The position numbers and the translations under genes are program-made. Positions 23,001-34,234 of a DNA stretch of 64,000 nucleotides are shown here, one piece after another. Source of the DNA: Procambarus clarkii (Eukaryota > Arthropoda > Malacostraca > Decapoda > Cambaridae). The stretch covers positions 43,164,822 through 43,228,821 of the forward strand of contig NC_091160.1 in assembly GCF_040958095.1 (NCBI RefSeq), read 5' to 3'. The notes beneath the pieces are model-generated. The model saw only the letters and a list, made by a program, of their open reading frames with translations. It made no database searches and had not been told where the DNA came from. Each line of letters begins with the position of its first letter. The stretch's first letter is position 1.

Positions 23001-24608
23001 AATGGTAAAAACTAAAGAATGGAATCATAGATAACACTTCATTTAGATTTTATGGACTGATCTAAAAGTTAAAGTCTAAAAATTGCTTTATGTTCCATTT
23101 TAAAGTTAATACCATATACTGTATAATGAATACGAGATGAATAAATGGCCGAGATCTTGCCACTGGCGAGGCCTTGAGGAGTAGCATCATGACTGGACAC
23201 TAGAGGCACTTCACGTCCTGAAACACATGGAAAGATATACTCGCTGTTACTAAAGAGGCACGTACAATATACTTGGTCAACATTTTAATGGCCGACTATG
23301 AACGAGGAACACATTCACATTGTGCAATGAATTGACAGTAATGTATCTACGAGGAAATATTGATCTGGTCAATATTTTGTACATTTGAGGAGTCCACAGA
23401 TTCAATGTAACTGTACAACCTTATGTGAAAGTCTTGGCATATGGACTTCATCCCATTGTAGTCTACATTCTCTCCTACATGTACAGTATGTCCTTATGTT
23501 ATACAACTTATAATTCTGGACATTTACAGAAACATTAATACAGCGTCACCAGTACTAAATATATTCAAGTACTGGTACTGTGTAAAGTCTACTATATTCT
23601 TTAAAAAGTTGCACTTAAAAATGTCAATGTATTACCGATTCACTGTAGCCAAGTTTTAAAAAAAGGCACTACAGTATACAGGAAAACCACACTATAGAAT
23701 AATTAGAATGCAATAGGTTTGATGGTTTGCCATCAAGATTAACTTGCACATGTTAATGGATGAATGCAGATTAGTCTTGATAATGTGGCTGAAGATTAGA
23801 TACCAAACCCACCAATTTGAAAGTTAAGAATTTACCGTGTTTTGGTCCATACCGACTATTGTATAATTACATACTTTACCAATAGTCCAAGATGTACCAA
23901 AATGCACATTTTTTCCCCATTTCAAATTTATGGGTTGGGTATTTAAGTGTATGAACTTCATAGTTAAGATATTCCTTTGACCGTTTTCTGTGTCGCCAAA
24001 TATTTTGCCTCGGTTCAACTAGGAAACATTACAATTATATGGAAATACATTGAGCTCTTACACAAATTGGCACTTTACAGAACACTTGCAAGCTATGCCA
24101 TTTCCAAGTTCCACACTTTGAACTTTGATTAAAAATGTTTCATTCTTCCCAAATGAATGCATATAATGCATCCTTACTTTAATACAACCTCTGAAGCAGT
24201 GAATGCACCTTATAATGGGACACTCTCACTAAATGCAGCTTCCTTTGTCAGCAAAGATCTGAAGTTAGATATGCAAGGAACCACAAAGGCAAGATTTGCA
24301 TCTTAACTCTAGTCTCAGACAAGGAGAATTAACATCCAGTTGGTCCAACCAATTTAGTCATTTCAGTAGACTAAGCATGGGCCTTAATAAAATTGCACAA
24401 TTACATACTTTGAAGGTCGAAGTCCAATCTCTTGATTTAAAGCGAATGAAGTGTTATACTATTATTATGGATTGGAAATTAAATTACTGTACATACATGT
24501 AGCAGGTTTGTAACTGTGTACAGTAAGTATATACACACTTTGTATTTGTGTAATCACAGTATATACACAGTATAACTATCAGATTTACTTCCAGAAAGAA
24601 CACACGAC
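20100..24608. other. long unique AT-rich stretch, no gene seen
   Basis: No coding exon or repeat family recognised. Many TACAGTA/TACTGTA heptamers (about 20403, 20511, 20531, 20575, 20774, 21069, 21426, 21521, 22605, 23116, 23485, 23671, 24487, 24523). Part of the right end is probably BBOX1 3' UTR; its end cannot be placed. Confidence 0.5.
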
Positions 24609-27600
24609 TTACTTGGCTCTCAAGCTATCGTATTTGGAGAAAGCTTCATCAATGTCTACATAGCAGCCCTGTAGATGCCTGTGGGGGAAAAAATAAAATG
24701 TATTTATACATTTATCACAGTACACCACATAGGAAAGGGTAGTCATGTTGGACAATGAGTTATCTTGATCTAGTCATTCTGTCCCATTGGGGTTGGTCCC
24801 ATATAGTTCATTGAATCAAGGTTATACTGTAATCTGAAAAACTATTTTAATCCAAGTCATAATCTACAATGACGGCAAAAGATGACTAGTCTTACCTGTT
24901 CAACCTTGGTAGCATCAAAGGCAGTGCGCCCATGAAGAACTCTTCGATTGTTAAAGGCTACCAGATCACCAGGTACCATGTTGAACTCTAGACATGCAGC
25001 TGGATCACGAAGTTTACTAGAGAACAACTGAAAGAAGCACTTTCTAATTAACTTTGGCACATGGGAAAATATTGCAACAGCTGACACTTTATAATTTCCT
25101 TTATTATGATTTGCATGTTCACATGTTAAATGTTTTAGGTTTTACAAGGCTACCGATTTCACCTTTCCCAATCTGGTTCAATATATTGAATTTCGTTATA
25201 CTGTAAAGTAATTTAGCTGCTAGCAAGTAATGGTAGAGGCATCTTGCAATCTTGAGGATGGGTTGCATGTTATTTCCATGTAGGAATAGGTTTTCCCGTT
25301 TATGAACAAAATTTAATGCGCACACAACATCCGATAATACTGTAGATTTCCTCAACCATTGTGGTATGCACCGTTTTTTGGCAAAATATTTCCATAGTGC
25401 AGTTAAGAATACACACATTTATAAATATTCAGCTAGTGTCAAAATGTTTCCAAAGTTGACACTTGTAAATTGGGAATATATATACACACATTCTGTACAC
25501 GACCCACAAGCACTGGTGGAAGGGCAAAGTGGTCCTACACCTTACACTCCAACTTCAGAATATATTACGGCGAGATGTCTGCATTTCTGAACTTGGGACA
25601 CAAGGTGTAGGACCACTGCCCTTCCAGAGTGCTTGTGGGTTACACTTAGACTAGCTTCAGTAGAGGCTTTCAGACTTCCTATAATTTCAGTAGAAACACA
25701 GCTGTACAATTTTCACAAGTTTGTGGTGGTTTAGTGGCAGAGTACGTGACTGGCAGTGCTGGCGGTTGTAGGTTCGCACCTACTTAAGAGTCCTAGTGGA
25801 TTTTCTAATTATTGTTACTGTATTACAACACTGCAAACAAGGCATGACTAGGTGTATCTCATCGAAACTTAATACCGAACAAGTTACAGGATGTCTATTC
25901 CTATATTTTCTTCAGAAGGTCAGATGCAACACAAAGGCAATGGTTTCATGCTCAAGCCACACTGTAGGACTGAGAATATTAAAAGTTTAACCCACAGGGT
26001 TATCAACTGAACTGCCTACCCACCAAAGCCATAACTACTAAAACTGCCAAATTTTAAAATATACCTGGAAAAGATAAAGGCAAATAGGCCCCCCCCCCCC
26101 CAAACAAGCCACTGGCTTCCTGTCCACATTCTTCCTAAGCATTAAAAAGGAAAAATCCAAGTACAGTACTGTAATATCTGTGCTACACAGTTCCAGCACT
26201 GCAGTGTTAAAATTAGTACAGTATTGCTTTAGTTCATGTTTTATTTTTATTAACATTGTAGGCCCCGAGTTAAGCAATGCATTGGGGGTGCTACACAGAT
26301 GATAGACCCTGCCAGTCTGCTAAATTGCAAAATTATTACCTAGTTACAACAAAATTTATAAGAAATTTGTGCACAAGCTATTTTAATGCCAGGCCTTTCC
26401 AGCAAGGTCTAGTAATTTTCCCCACAAGAGATCTCGAAAATATATAGTACAATGAGGGCCACAATTGCAAGGGCAACTGCCCAGTGTGCCCATGCTTTAA
26501 GACTACTGTTTTAGTGTAAACTATGGATCTAATTATTGTACAGTACCTTGTATGCATGGTAGAATGGCGTGACAACATGTGTGGGTGCCTGAAGAGGCTT
26601 CATTGTGCGGTTATTGTAATGCACCTCTGTCACATCCCCGTCACTGTTTGTGCACAAGATGGGCCACAGAGCCGAATACTGCCGACCTTCATTCTTTATG
26701 GAAAATCTGGAGAAAGACAAAAATGTTTTGTCATAGGCATCTAAAGGATTTTAATGTGTGAACAGCTCACTGTTATCACTTCCTACAACCAAGCCATCCT
26801 ATGGTAACCCAAAATACTGTTAAAGTAAAAGTAAATATTGCATTTTTGTGGACTTGCCATGTAGGGGAAAATAGGGCAATTCAGTGATGGTTATCTCTGG
26901 GAAGAGATTCGGGCCTACTCCATTATCACCTATTCTCATACCACATTTACCTATTCAAGACCTGCAGCCTTGAGAACAACAACTCGCAAACATCTAGACA
27001 GCGGACTACCGCCCCTACACCACAGCCCGTCATCCTCCTCAGCACCTGGGAGCTCACGCCACTGGCCAGGGAACTAGCCCAGTGGTAGTTAGCGCGAGCC
27101 GGTTCCCTAGTTATCTTTACTCCAGTGCCACCTGGACGGCCATCGTTCCATATATGTGGAGGCTAGCCAGCTCCAGCAAGCCAGATTACTCGGTGCTCTA
27201 CTGACTAGACCTGTTTACATACCTGTGTGGTAATAGATTTACACACAGTCTTGGCTCGGTATTCCCACAATTTTCCAATTTGCACATCAACGTAAATTTG
27301 ATAGTCTTTTGATTTGCACTTTGTATAAAGCCAAGCTTTGATATTGTGTTTTGTAGTTTAACATTCAGTATTAAGTTTGTCTTATCCTACAGTTCTCACA
27401 ATGAAGTTAAATGGCAGTAATTTTTTTCACTTGTTTTTTTGTTTAATATATGGCTGACATGCTATCTGCCCTAGAGGTTCTTTACCACCATTCATTTTTT
27501 CCCATCTATTAGCTTTAGGCCATACCCTCATGGATGTGTATTAACAATATCTGTTATATTGTAACAGATATTGTTAAGAGATCAAGATCCCCCCCCCCTC

Positions 27601-30522
27601 TTTTTTTTACAGTTGGATTTTAAAATTTAACTAGGAAAGATCATAAAGGCAAATAATTGTTGTGGGGGGGGGGGGGATTATCAACAGGCCTCGAGTATTT
27701 ATACAAGCTTCCTGTCCCAAACAAAATGAATCAATACCTGCCAAGTACCAAGCTACACATTTTAGCAAGGAAGTAACATCTCAAGTAGGGAATTTCTTAC
27801 AGGTAGGCATCTACAGTATACTTCAAGATGCTACTCCACTACAGAGAAACTACTGTACTTGCAATATTAAGAACTACCTGCCATGTAACTACCCAAAAAT
27901 GTAGACACTTAAACTGTACCTGACAGGTGTAGAGGCAAGGACATGGAAAGCTGCTGGCTCATTTTCTTCTAGCCATCTAGCAATTCTGAAGCCATCAGTA
28001 AAGAAGGATCGTCCACCTGGGTCAGAGCCAGAAAGTTTGGGGTCGTTGGCCTGTTAGAGAAAATCCAATATTTAGGAAGCCCTGAAAATTATGTAGACTT
28101 TAGCAATTCAAGAATTATTTTAACCCCACCATCCCCCACACTATCACAATTTTTTTGTTGTATACAACATGTGAAAGTACTTTGAGACAGTGGAGAAGCT
28201 GCATCCCAGGACTCTTCTCCCTGTAGTTCATGTCTGTGTGATGAGCCAGGGCAACACCAGTATATGCCAGATGTGAACCTTCCACTGGCTTGTTGATTAC
28301 GTCAAATGTGTGACCATATTGGGTCTCTTTCACATAGGCAAATCTTTTCACAACATCTACAATTTTGTTAACCTTAGGTGGCACTCCACGGAGAACGGCA
28401 ACAGCCATACTGAAAAAAAAATCAAAACTTTAGAAAAGGCACTTATCTTGCAAGTACTGTATAGCATGCAAGAATTTTTCACAATCAGTATTCTCTATTA
28501 AATAACAGCTTAAAATAAGCAAGATTTAGTACATCATAATGTACCATATTGAAAACTTGCCCTGTAAAACATATCCAGCCACTGTTTGAGACCACTGTCA
28601 GTCTCCATCACCTCATTATAAGACATTTCGGGGAAGCTGGACCAGATGGTTGTCCGATCCCACAATTCAAATTCTGGGCGTTGGGTCAACAGCTCCATGT
28701 CCATGCTATCACTAGCAAATTTATTGTGCATGAAGGATTTCCCATACTTTAATAGCCTGTGAACAAGAACATTTTCTTAACACACATTTTGCACCTACCC
28801 ATGTCAGTTTTGTTTTGCCCAGTAACATGTGCAGTCAACTAGCAGACCTTTATGTAAAAGGACAAATTCCTCAGCTTGGCAACTTTACTAACCATTACTA
28901 AACACTAATTCCATGCCATCTCCATAAGCAATATACAATGGTGTAGGGAACTAAAACCTTAATGCACTTAACTACAGCAATATAATACTAGTCACCAACA
29001 CAGATTAGGAGACTTTCATGCAATCCATCAGAAGTAACTTTGGTAAAAATCTCTTAAAACAGATTAGAGCTTAACCAATGAACATTATCCTCCACTAAAC
29101 TATTAGAATGCTTCAAGATGTCTAAGAAATAAGTACCATGCTGGGTCATATTCTGACTTGTGATTCTCTCCTTCCTCAGACCAAATGATCTCTAGTTTGC
29201 CTGCATCATTCATGGTAAGGGAGAGTGGCTTTATGTTCACATCGAGAGTTGGAGAGTCCACCAGTTTCTGGCTTGTGCTGGGGTCCACACATCTAGGGCA
29301 CTGGCAATTGTCCCTCAGCTGAAAAGGAAACACCAAAGGGTAAGAAGTTAATTATGAGGAGAAAGTACTAATACAGTACAGGTATGACTAGCAATTTTAA
29401 GGGATAGGGGTACAGGTAGTGAGGGACTCTTCCCCAGCCACTTTGATCATGGGGGATCAAATGCAGACTTGCAAGGAGAAATGTCATTGTATCAACCAGA
29501 CCAAGTGATTGGGTTGAAGGAATATCGGCACACCACCTATTAATCAATGACTTCACTATCTTGGGGAAGTTGACTTAGAATATCCAAAATATTTAATTGT
29601 TATTGCTGTAGTTAGAAAGGAAACTACACAAGGAAATTGCATTAACATTATGCATCAGTAATAAAATTAGTTGGAGCCAAGATTGTGGTTCAATTTGTAG
29701 CACATATATAGTCCAGGTGTTAAGGCGTGTGCTCGAGTGTCCAGGGTACAGGTTCAAATCCTCCTCATGGCCAACACTCAAAAAGGAAGCTATACTGTGT
29801 GCATTAACTAACAACGACACTGGCATTTAAGCCAAATGAAAGGATTTAAATGTATAGTACAAAAATGTTAAGTCACTGTAGCCCAGGCATAGCAAATTTA
29901 TGGCGGCAGGTCAATCTACCAAGATATGTACAAGAATAACTGTTGATGCGACTGTACAGTATTGTAGAAGTCACCGGTTGAACGAGTGCACTATTTAGAT
30001 AAATAGTGTAAAGTATACCAACGATTTTATTACGACAAATTTAAATTGTTAATTTGTCTAGGCTTTCTGGCTACTTTCTGTATGAAAGTACTGAAGTAAT
30101 TATGTATAACCCTAAGAATGTCACCCTCACCCTTTCGGGAATTTTACCCGAAATCTCTAAGTTGTGAACCCACTGCACCAACTACTCTTTCCCACAACCA
30201 GAGCCTCGAGGGTCAGGGCAAGACACCGTAAAATTCTTCCAAAAAATCCATCCACAGCCATATTAAAAAATATATTCCAAATCCAGTTGCATAAAATAGA
30301 AAAATGGGTGTGACCTTTAAAAGCTGCCAGCTTCCTTTCCCCATTAAGGCCATCATGTTGGTCTTCAAGCAAATTCAGGTACATCGTAAACAAGTATGTG
30401 CATACCCAGATGTACTTGAAGTCAGCCGTGGTGTCAGTGTCGAAGATAACTTTGGTGGCAAGATGGTGGGCAGGCAACACAGATGTAATAACGGGCGGGG
30501 TAGCAGTCGAATCGGTCTTCAT
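24609..30522 (-). CDS. BBOX1: gamma-butyrobetaine dioxygenase, 8 coding exons
   Basis: Fe(II)/2-oxoglutarate dioxygenase that turns gamma-butyrobetaine into L-carnitine. Exons (genomic, read right to left): 30406-30522, 29137-29318, 28561-28756, 28181-28409, 27920-28050, 26547-26706, 24896-25027, 24609-24678; about 404 residues, close to the vertebrate enzyme. Visible: exon 1/2 join YIW|LRDNC; zinc-site cysteines in NCQCPRC plus a later His; HHTD iron ligands in exon 4; GGRSFFTDGF in exon 5; PGDLVAF and LHGRTAFD (distal His/Arg) in exon 7; HLQGCYVD then stop in exon 8. The CPRC site fits BBOX better than the sister enzyme TMLHE. Splice phases agree through exon 7. Oddities: intron 3 has a GC donor; exon 4 here carries one extra base that breaks the frame (the copy at 2364-2591 does not); the exon 7/8 phases do not match. 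The ATG at 30522 was chosen because the length before WLRDNC fits the family. Confidence 0.9.
25502..25640. repeat. long imperfect hairpin, arms about 57 bp
   Basis: 25502-25560 pairs with 25585-25640 with a few mismatches and small bulges and a loop of about 24 bases. Key matches: ACCCACAAGCACT with AGTGCTTGTGGGT, and GTCCTACACCTT with AAGGTGTAGGAC. Lies in BBOX1 intron 6. Could be a foldback MITE or a hairpin RNA source. Confidence 0.85.
25720..25795 (+). mobile_element. tRNA-like SINE head or pseudo-tRNA
   Basis: A box TGGTTTAGTGGCAGAG and B box TAGGTTCGCACC at tRNA spacing, but no proper acceptor stem. Confidence 0.45.
25806..29316. repeat. duplicate of 1-3500
   Basis: Second member of the duplication, embedded in continuous sequence with BBOX1 exons 1, 7 and 8 on its flanks, so this is the complete locus. 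It includes a LINE-D remnant at its left edge (about 25826-26130). Confidence 0.95.
25826..26130 (+). mobile_element. LINE-D 3' remnant (also at 21-320)
   Basis: AACACTGCAAACAAGGCATG and the sequence after it track the LINE-D copy at 33615-33760; the part with AGATAAAGGCAAATAGG, poly-C and AAGCCACTGGCTTCC matches its 3' end at 33840-33905. No long open frame. Confidence 0.6.
29690..29790 (+). mobile_element. SINE-D, tRNA-like head
   Basis: GTTAAGGCGTGTGCTCGAGT and B box CAGGTTCAAATCCTCC, then CATGGCC; the same head appears near 50200 and 51315. In BBOX1 intron 1/2. Confidence 0.6.
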
Positions 30523-30548
30523 TGTCGAGGGCACAGCCGTTGACTTGC

Positions 30549-31640
30549 CTGAGTAAATAGGATTACACTAGAAGCTGCTATATGGTGTAATGAGTAGGTG
30601 GTGTGGTGGTGTGCATGGGTATATTTGTGTACCTTGTGGTACAAGTAGACATGATTTATACAATTTTACAAAACAAGAGGGGGATAAATCTTTAAAAATA
30701 CAATTTAGAACCGAGTTTACTTGAGGGGCACCAACACTCTAGAACAGGAAGCTGCCAGCTTTTCAAAATCTTTCCCCTCCGTCCCATTTGCCTTTATGAT
30801 CTTTCCTAGTTAAATTTTAAAATCCAACTGTAAAAAAGACCATTAAGGCAAATGGGGAGACCTTCAATAAGCCACTGGCTTCCCGTCCTTGGGGGCCACT
30901 AGTGTTAGTGGCCCTCATGTAAATTTAATTCAAAATTGTGAGGTTTTTAGAAGGGTTTATCCTCTCATGGATAAACAAAGTCCTTTTAACCCGTCATGTT
31001 AAGAACATAAAACAAAAAGATTCAAATTTGAGAAGTTTAGGTACAGAAAGAAATAAGTAACCAGATATTTAAATAAGGTTGCCATTTTATGTAACAAGCT
31101 ATAGCAAATGGAAAACTAAATGGTGAAGCATTGGTTGAACAATAAGTGGCTAAATATAAACTGGAGCTGCCCGACAGACCAAAACTATGTTCGTTAATGC
31201 TTACATTAATATGCAACCTTTGGGTCCAAATGACACCTGTTTTAATTGCACCCACAAAGTTGCATTGAGCTGTATCAGTAGGTCTAGCACTTGGCATGAA
31301 GTGTGTAGAGTTCATTATTGGCATGTTTAGACACTGGTATAGTATTTGCCATAATTATGCTTAAAGACATGACAGATTAAGTACCTCCTAGAAAGCTGTA
31401 GTAAATTTTGAAAGAATGCACTATATATATTAGCAAATGCCCAATTATCAATTATTTTTTATCAAATGGCACACAAGGCTTTTGAGTCTTACCTACTGTA
31501 CTTCATCCCTCATGGATCATAAAGGCTATTCACCATGTTCCTTGCTCCGCCTTCTCCCCAACTACACACTTGCCAACTAAATAATTCTCTAAATTTAGAA
31601 TTTAGAGGTACAGTCTATAAAGACTGTACCTCTCAATTTG
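30549..31640. other. foldback repeats, no gene seen
   Basis: 30720-30795 and 30830-30915 are inverted versions of the same repeat (LINE-D type 3' end). GAGGTACAGTCT and its complement form a perfect 12-bp hairpin at 31605-31632. Confidence 0.6.
31605..31632. repeat. perfect 12-bp hairpin
   Basis: GAGGTACAGTCT, 4-base loop, then the exact complement. Confidence 0.9.
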
Positions 31641-31644
31641 TTTA

Positions 31645-31960
31645 AGATAAAAACTAAGGACTACCTAATAAATTCCCTGTAGCCTACCTTACCCCTATAT
31701 TGTCAACATTTCTAAACAATGCCATTTGTCAACCTAATTGTATTTGTGCATTTTTCTGCCATGTTCCTTTTTTATTTTTTCTCTACACTTTAATCTCAGT
31801 ATCAAGTATTGGTCTTCAATGTTTTTCCTGCCTGAAACGCTTTGCGTAGTGGCGGCTTTAGGCATTGTATGTACAGTACTAGCTTTATCTATAAATATCA
31901 ATTTTTGTAAAACCTCTTTTATGCATGTACTTTACCTGAATAAACATTTATAAATGTTAT
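31645..31960 (+). mobile_element. LINE-E 3' UTR fragment
   Basis: Follows the 3' UTR of the copy at 53910-54150: GTAGCCTACCTTACCCCTA, TTTCTGCCATGTTCC, GAAACGCTTTGCGTAGTGGC, ending ACCTGAATAAACATTTATAA. Confidence 0.8.
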
Positions 31961-33248
31961 GCAATAGTGCAACTTAAGGCTGGCGTCATGTTCAAATACA
32001 GATGACAATTATGTATGCTAACTGATAAGTTGAACTTAAACAAGCACTTAAAGCTCTTTGTGGTCTAGTGTTCAATAACCAATTATTCTATTTACTGTTG
32101 CCATTATCCAACTTTATCCACAAAAAAAAAAAAAAAGCACAAAATAAACTAACGATTCATCTTTCACAATGTAGGCATTAGGTAAACAACCTAAGCTAAT
32201 GTAACCCTTGGGTAGTAGAACAAGTCTATACTGTATACCCAAATTTGTTATACAAAGAGGTGGCAGTTACTTGCTACAACCCTTGATACATGGCTGTACA
32301 CTTAATACTGTAGTGTCTTTCAACTTCCACAGCTGGTACACCATGTGCAATGGGTCAACTTTCGTGCATGCGAGACTAGACCGACCTCTAGCATGATTGG
32401 CCCTCGAGGACTGTAGGATAGGCACCGCCACCCGCCGCACCACCACCATCGACCACCTCATCGACATCTTGTGGTAAGGGGTTCTGAAAATATATACCAA
32501 TATCAAGACTAGATAAAATAAACTAACACGCTGTAAGAGTAAGAGAGCGGTTAATCCTAATAACCCAATAGTCTGGTAAATTAATGAATCGTGGCAAAAT
32601 GCATGGGCAAATGGCAGGAGTAATTTGGTAGATCACAGCAGACAGCAAGCAAAAATATGAAATGCAAGGGGTAAATAGCCATATATAACCATATTAGTTG
32701 GGTTTTTGGGCTGCTGATAAACTTTTCAAACTTTAATGGCCATGGGGTGAGGCCCCCCCCTCCCCCTGATGTATTACTAAAAACACAGTACATATTTGAT
32801 AGTAAAGTAAGAATGTACTACCTTACCCTAGTACCTGCAGGAGGAAATCTTTAAATCACAATGTAAAATCACTAATACAAGCCATTAAGAAAAATTACTA
32901 ACCATGTCCTCAAATACACCTTATTTCTTTAATTAAACAGTTTAGGCTGTCAACAAGTAATGTAATCAATCATTAACATACCTAAAGTAATTGCAGATTA
33001 ACTCATGGATATAATACAAAGACTTTACATCATGTAACACTGCCCTTCCCCAGTTGTGCAGGTTTGGTTTTATGAATCCAAGGCCAAAAGATTCTTTGTA
33101 CCAGAGACACTAATCGAGAAAAAAAAAAAAATTACTGAAGCAGGATAAATTGGACCAGCAGCCTGGATAACACTAGATGTGCACCTTAACCCCCATGGAC
33201 CATGACATGCTAAAGATTATATAACCTGGAATCTGCCCCCAATTTTTT
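31961..33248. other. no gene seen
   Basis: AT-rich, with poly-C at about 32754-32765 and TACTGTA near 32230 and 32310. No protein-like frame. Confidence 0.5.
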
Positions 33249-33284
33249 AACCTGTGGAGGTATGTGCGCACACCTCCACAGGTT
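33249..33284. repeat. 13-bp perfect hairpin
   Basis: AACCTGTGGAGGT, a 10-base loop, ACCTCCACAGGTT. Confidence 0.9.
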
Positions 33285-33299
33285 GCAGGCCACAACATC

Positions 33300-33350
33300 T
33301 GCAACTCTTGTACCCATTTACTGCTAGGTGAACAGAGGCATCTGCCCTGG
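33300..33350 (-). mobile_element. SINE-B fragment, reverse
   Basis: CCCATTTACTGCTAGGTGAA and AGAGGCATCTGCCC are the reverse of the SINE-B core. Confidence 0.5.
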
Positions 33351-33359
33351 ATCAAGACA

Positions 33360-33950
33360 AAGTCGAGGCAATGCTCATAATATAAAGCAGCCTAAAACCC
33401 TAGGAATAATCAATAGTACCTTTACTTTCAAAGAAAAGTTAGTTCTATTTTATAAGTCTCTGGTGTGGGCACCCCCCCCCCCCTGGATTATTGTATCCAA
33501 GCATGGAGACCATTTTCAGACAAACATCTGCTCTGGAGAAGGTACACCACCAGGCAACAAAAATCATACTAGAGCCAAGCCTCATTGGGAACAATTGAGG
33601 GCCACAGGGCTAACACTGCAAACCAAGCATGACAGATGTTATTGACACCTTTAATATGTTGAACAATTTGAAGGATGTTAATCCCGTTAATTTCTTCCAA
33701 AGGCAGATGTAACAAGGAGCGATGTGTTCAAGCTCAAACCACAATGTAGGACAGAACATAATTTCACCCACTGTCATTAACCTGTGGAACCTCCTACCTG
33801 CTGAAGCTGTAAGTGCCAAAACACTGTTGGTTCCAAAATTCAGCTGGAAAATTTCAGGGCAAATGGGGGGGGGGGCCAGGGGGGGACATGACAAGCCACC
33901 AGCTTCCAGTTCTCAAGGATCATCCCAGAGATGGCCACATTTACAGTGCT
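33360..33950 (+). mobile_element. LINE-D, 3' half, decayed
   Basis: In pieces: KTLGIINSTFTFKEKLVLFY (RT thumb region), then a tail with WN.LP-like sequence (ATTAACCTGTGGAACCTCCT). 3' end AATTCAGCTGGAAAATTTCA, poly-G, AAGCCACCAGCTTCC. A poly-C run interrupts it at 33472-33483. Confidence 0.65.
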
Positions 33951-34075
33951 AATCAGCATATATACATGCTCTCCTGTCCTACATGGACAGGGTTAGAGAT
34001 GTGTTAAAATAGTTCAGGGATTTATTGAACAATCAACCACAAGGCAATTGGAGTACTTTTAAAATGCTAAAATAA
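33951..34075 (-). mobile_element. retroposon G fragment, reverse
   Basis: TGGACAGGGTTAGAGATGTG and CAGGGATTTATTGAACAATC are the reverse complement of the element at 9701. Confidence 0.6.
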
Positions 34076-34234
34076 CTTTCACGTATAAAAAAAAAACTGG
34101 TTATGGGGCAAATCCCCCCCCCCCCCCCACCCCTCTGCTTCCTGTAGCTCAGCCAAATATTACTCTGGTAACCAGGACAGCACATCTATCACGTTTAGCC
34201 GACCCGGTAAGTGGATAATGGAAAGATTAAAGTC

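Noticed and set aside
24609-30522. Trimethyllysine dioxygenase (TMLHE) instead of BBOX1
   Set aside because: Same superfamily, but the NCQCPRC zinc site and the spacing of exons 2-6 fit BBOX better; not fully excluded.
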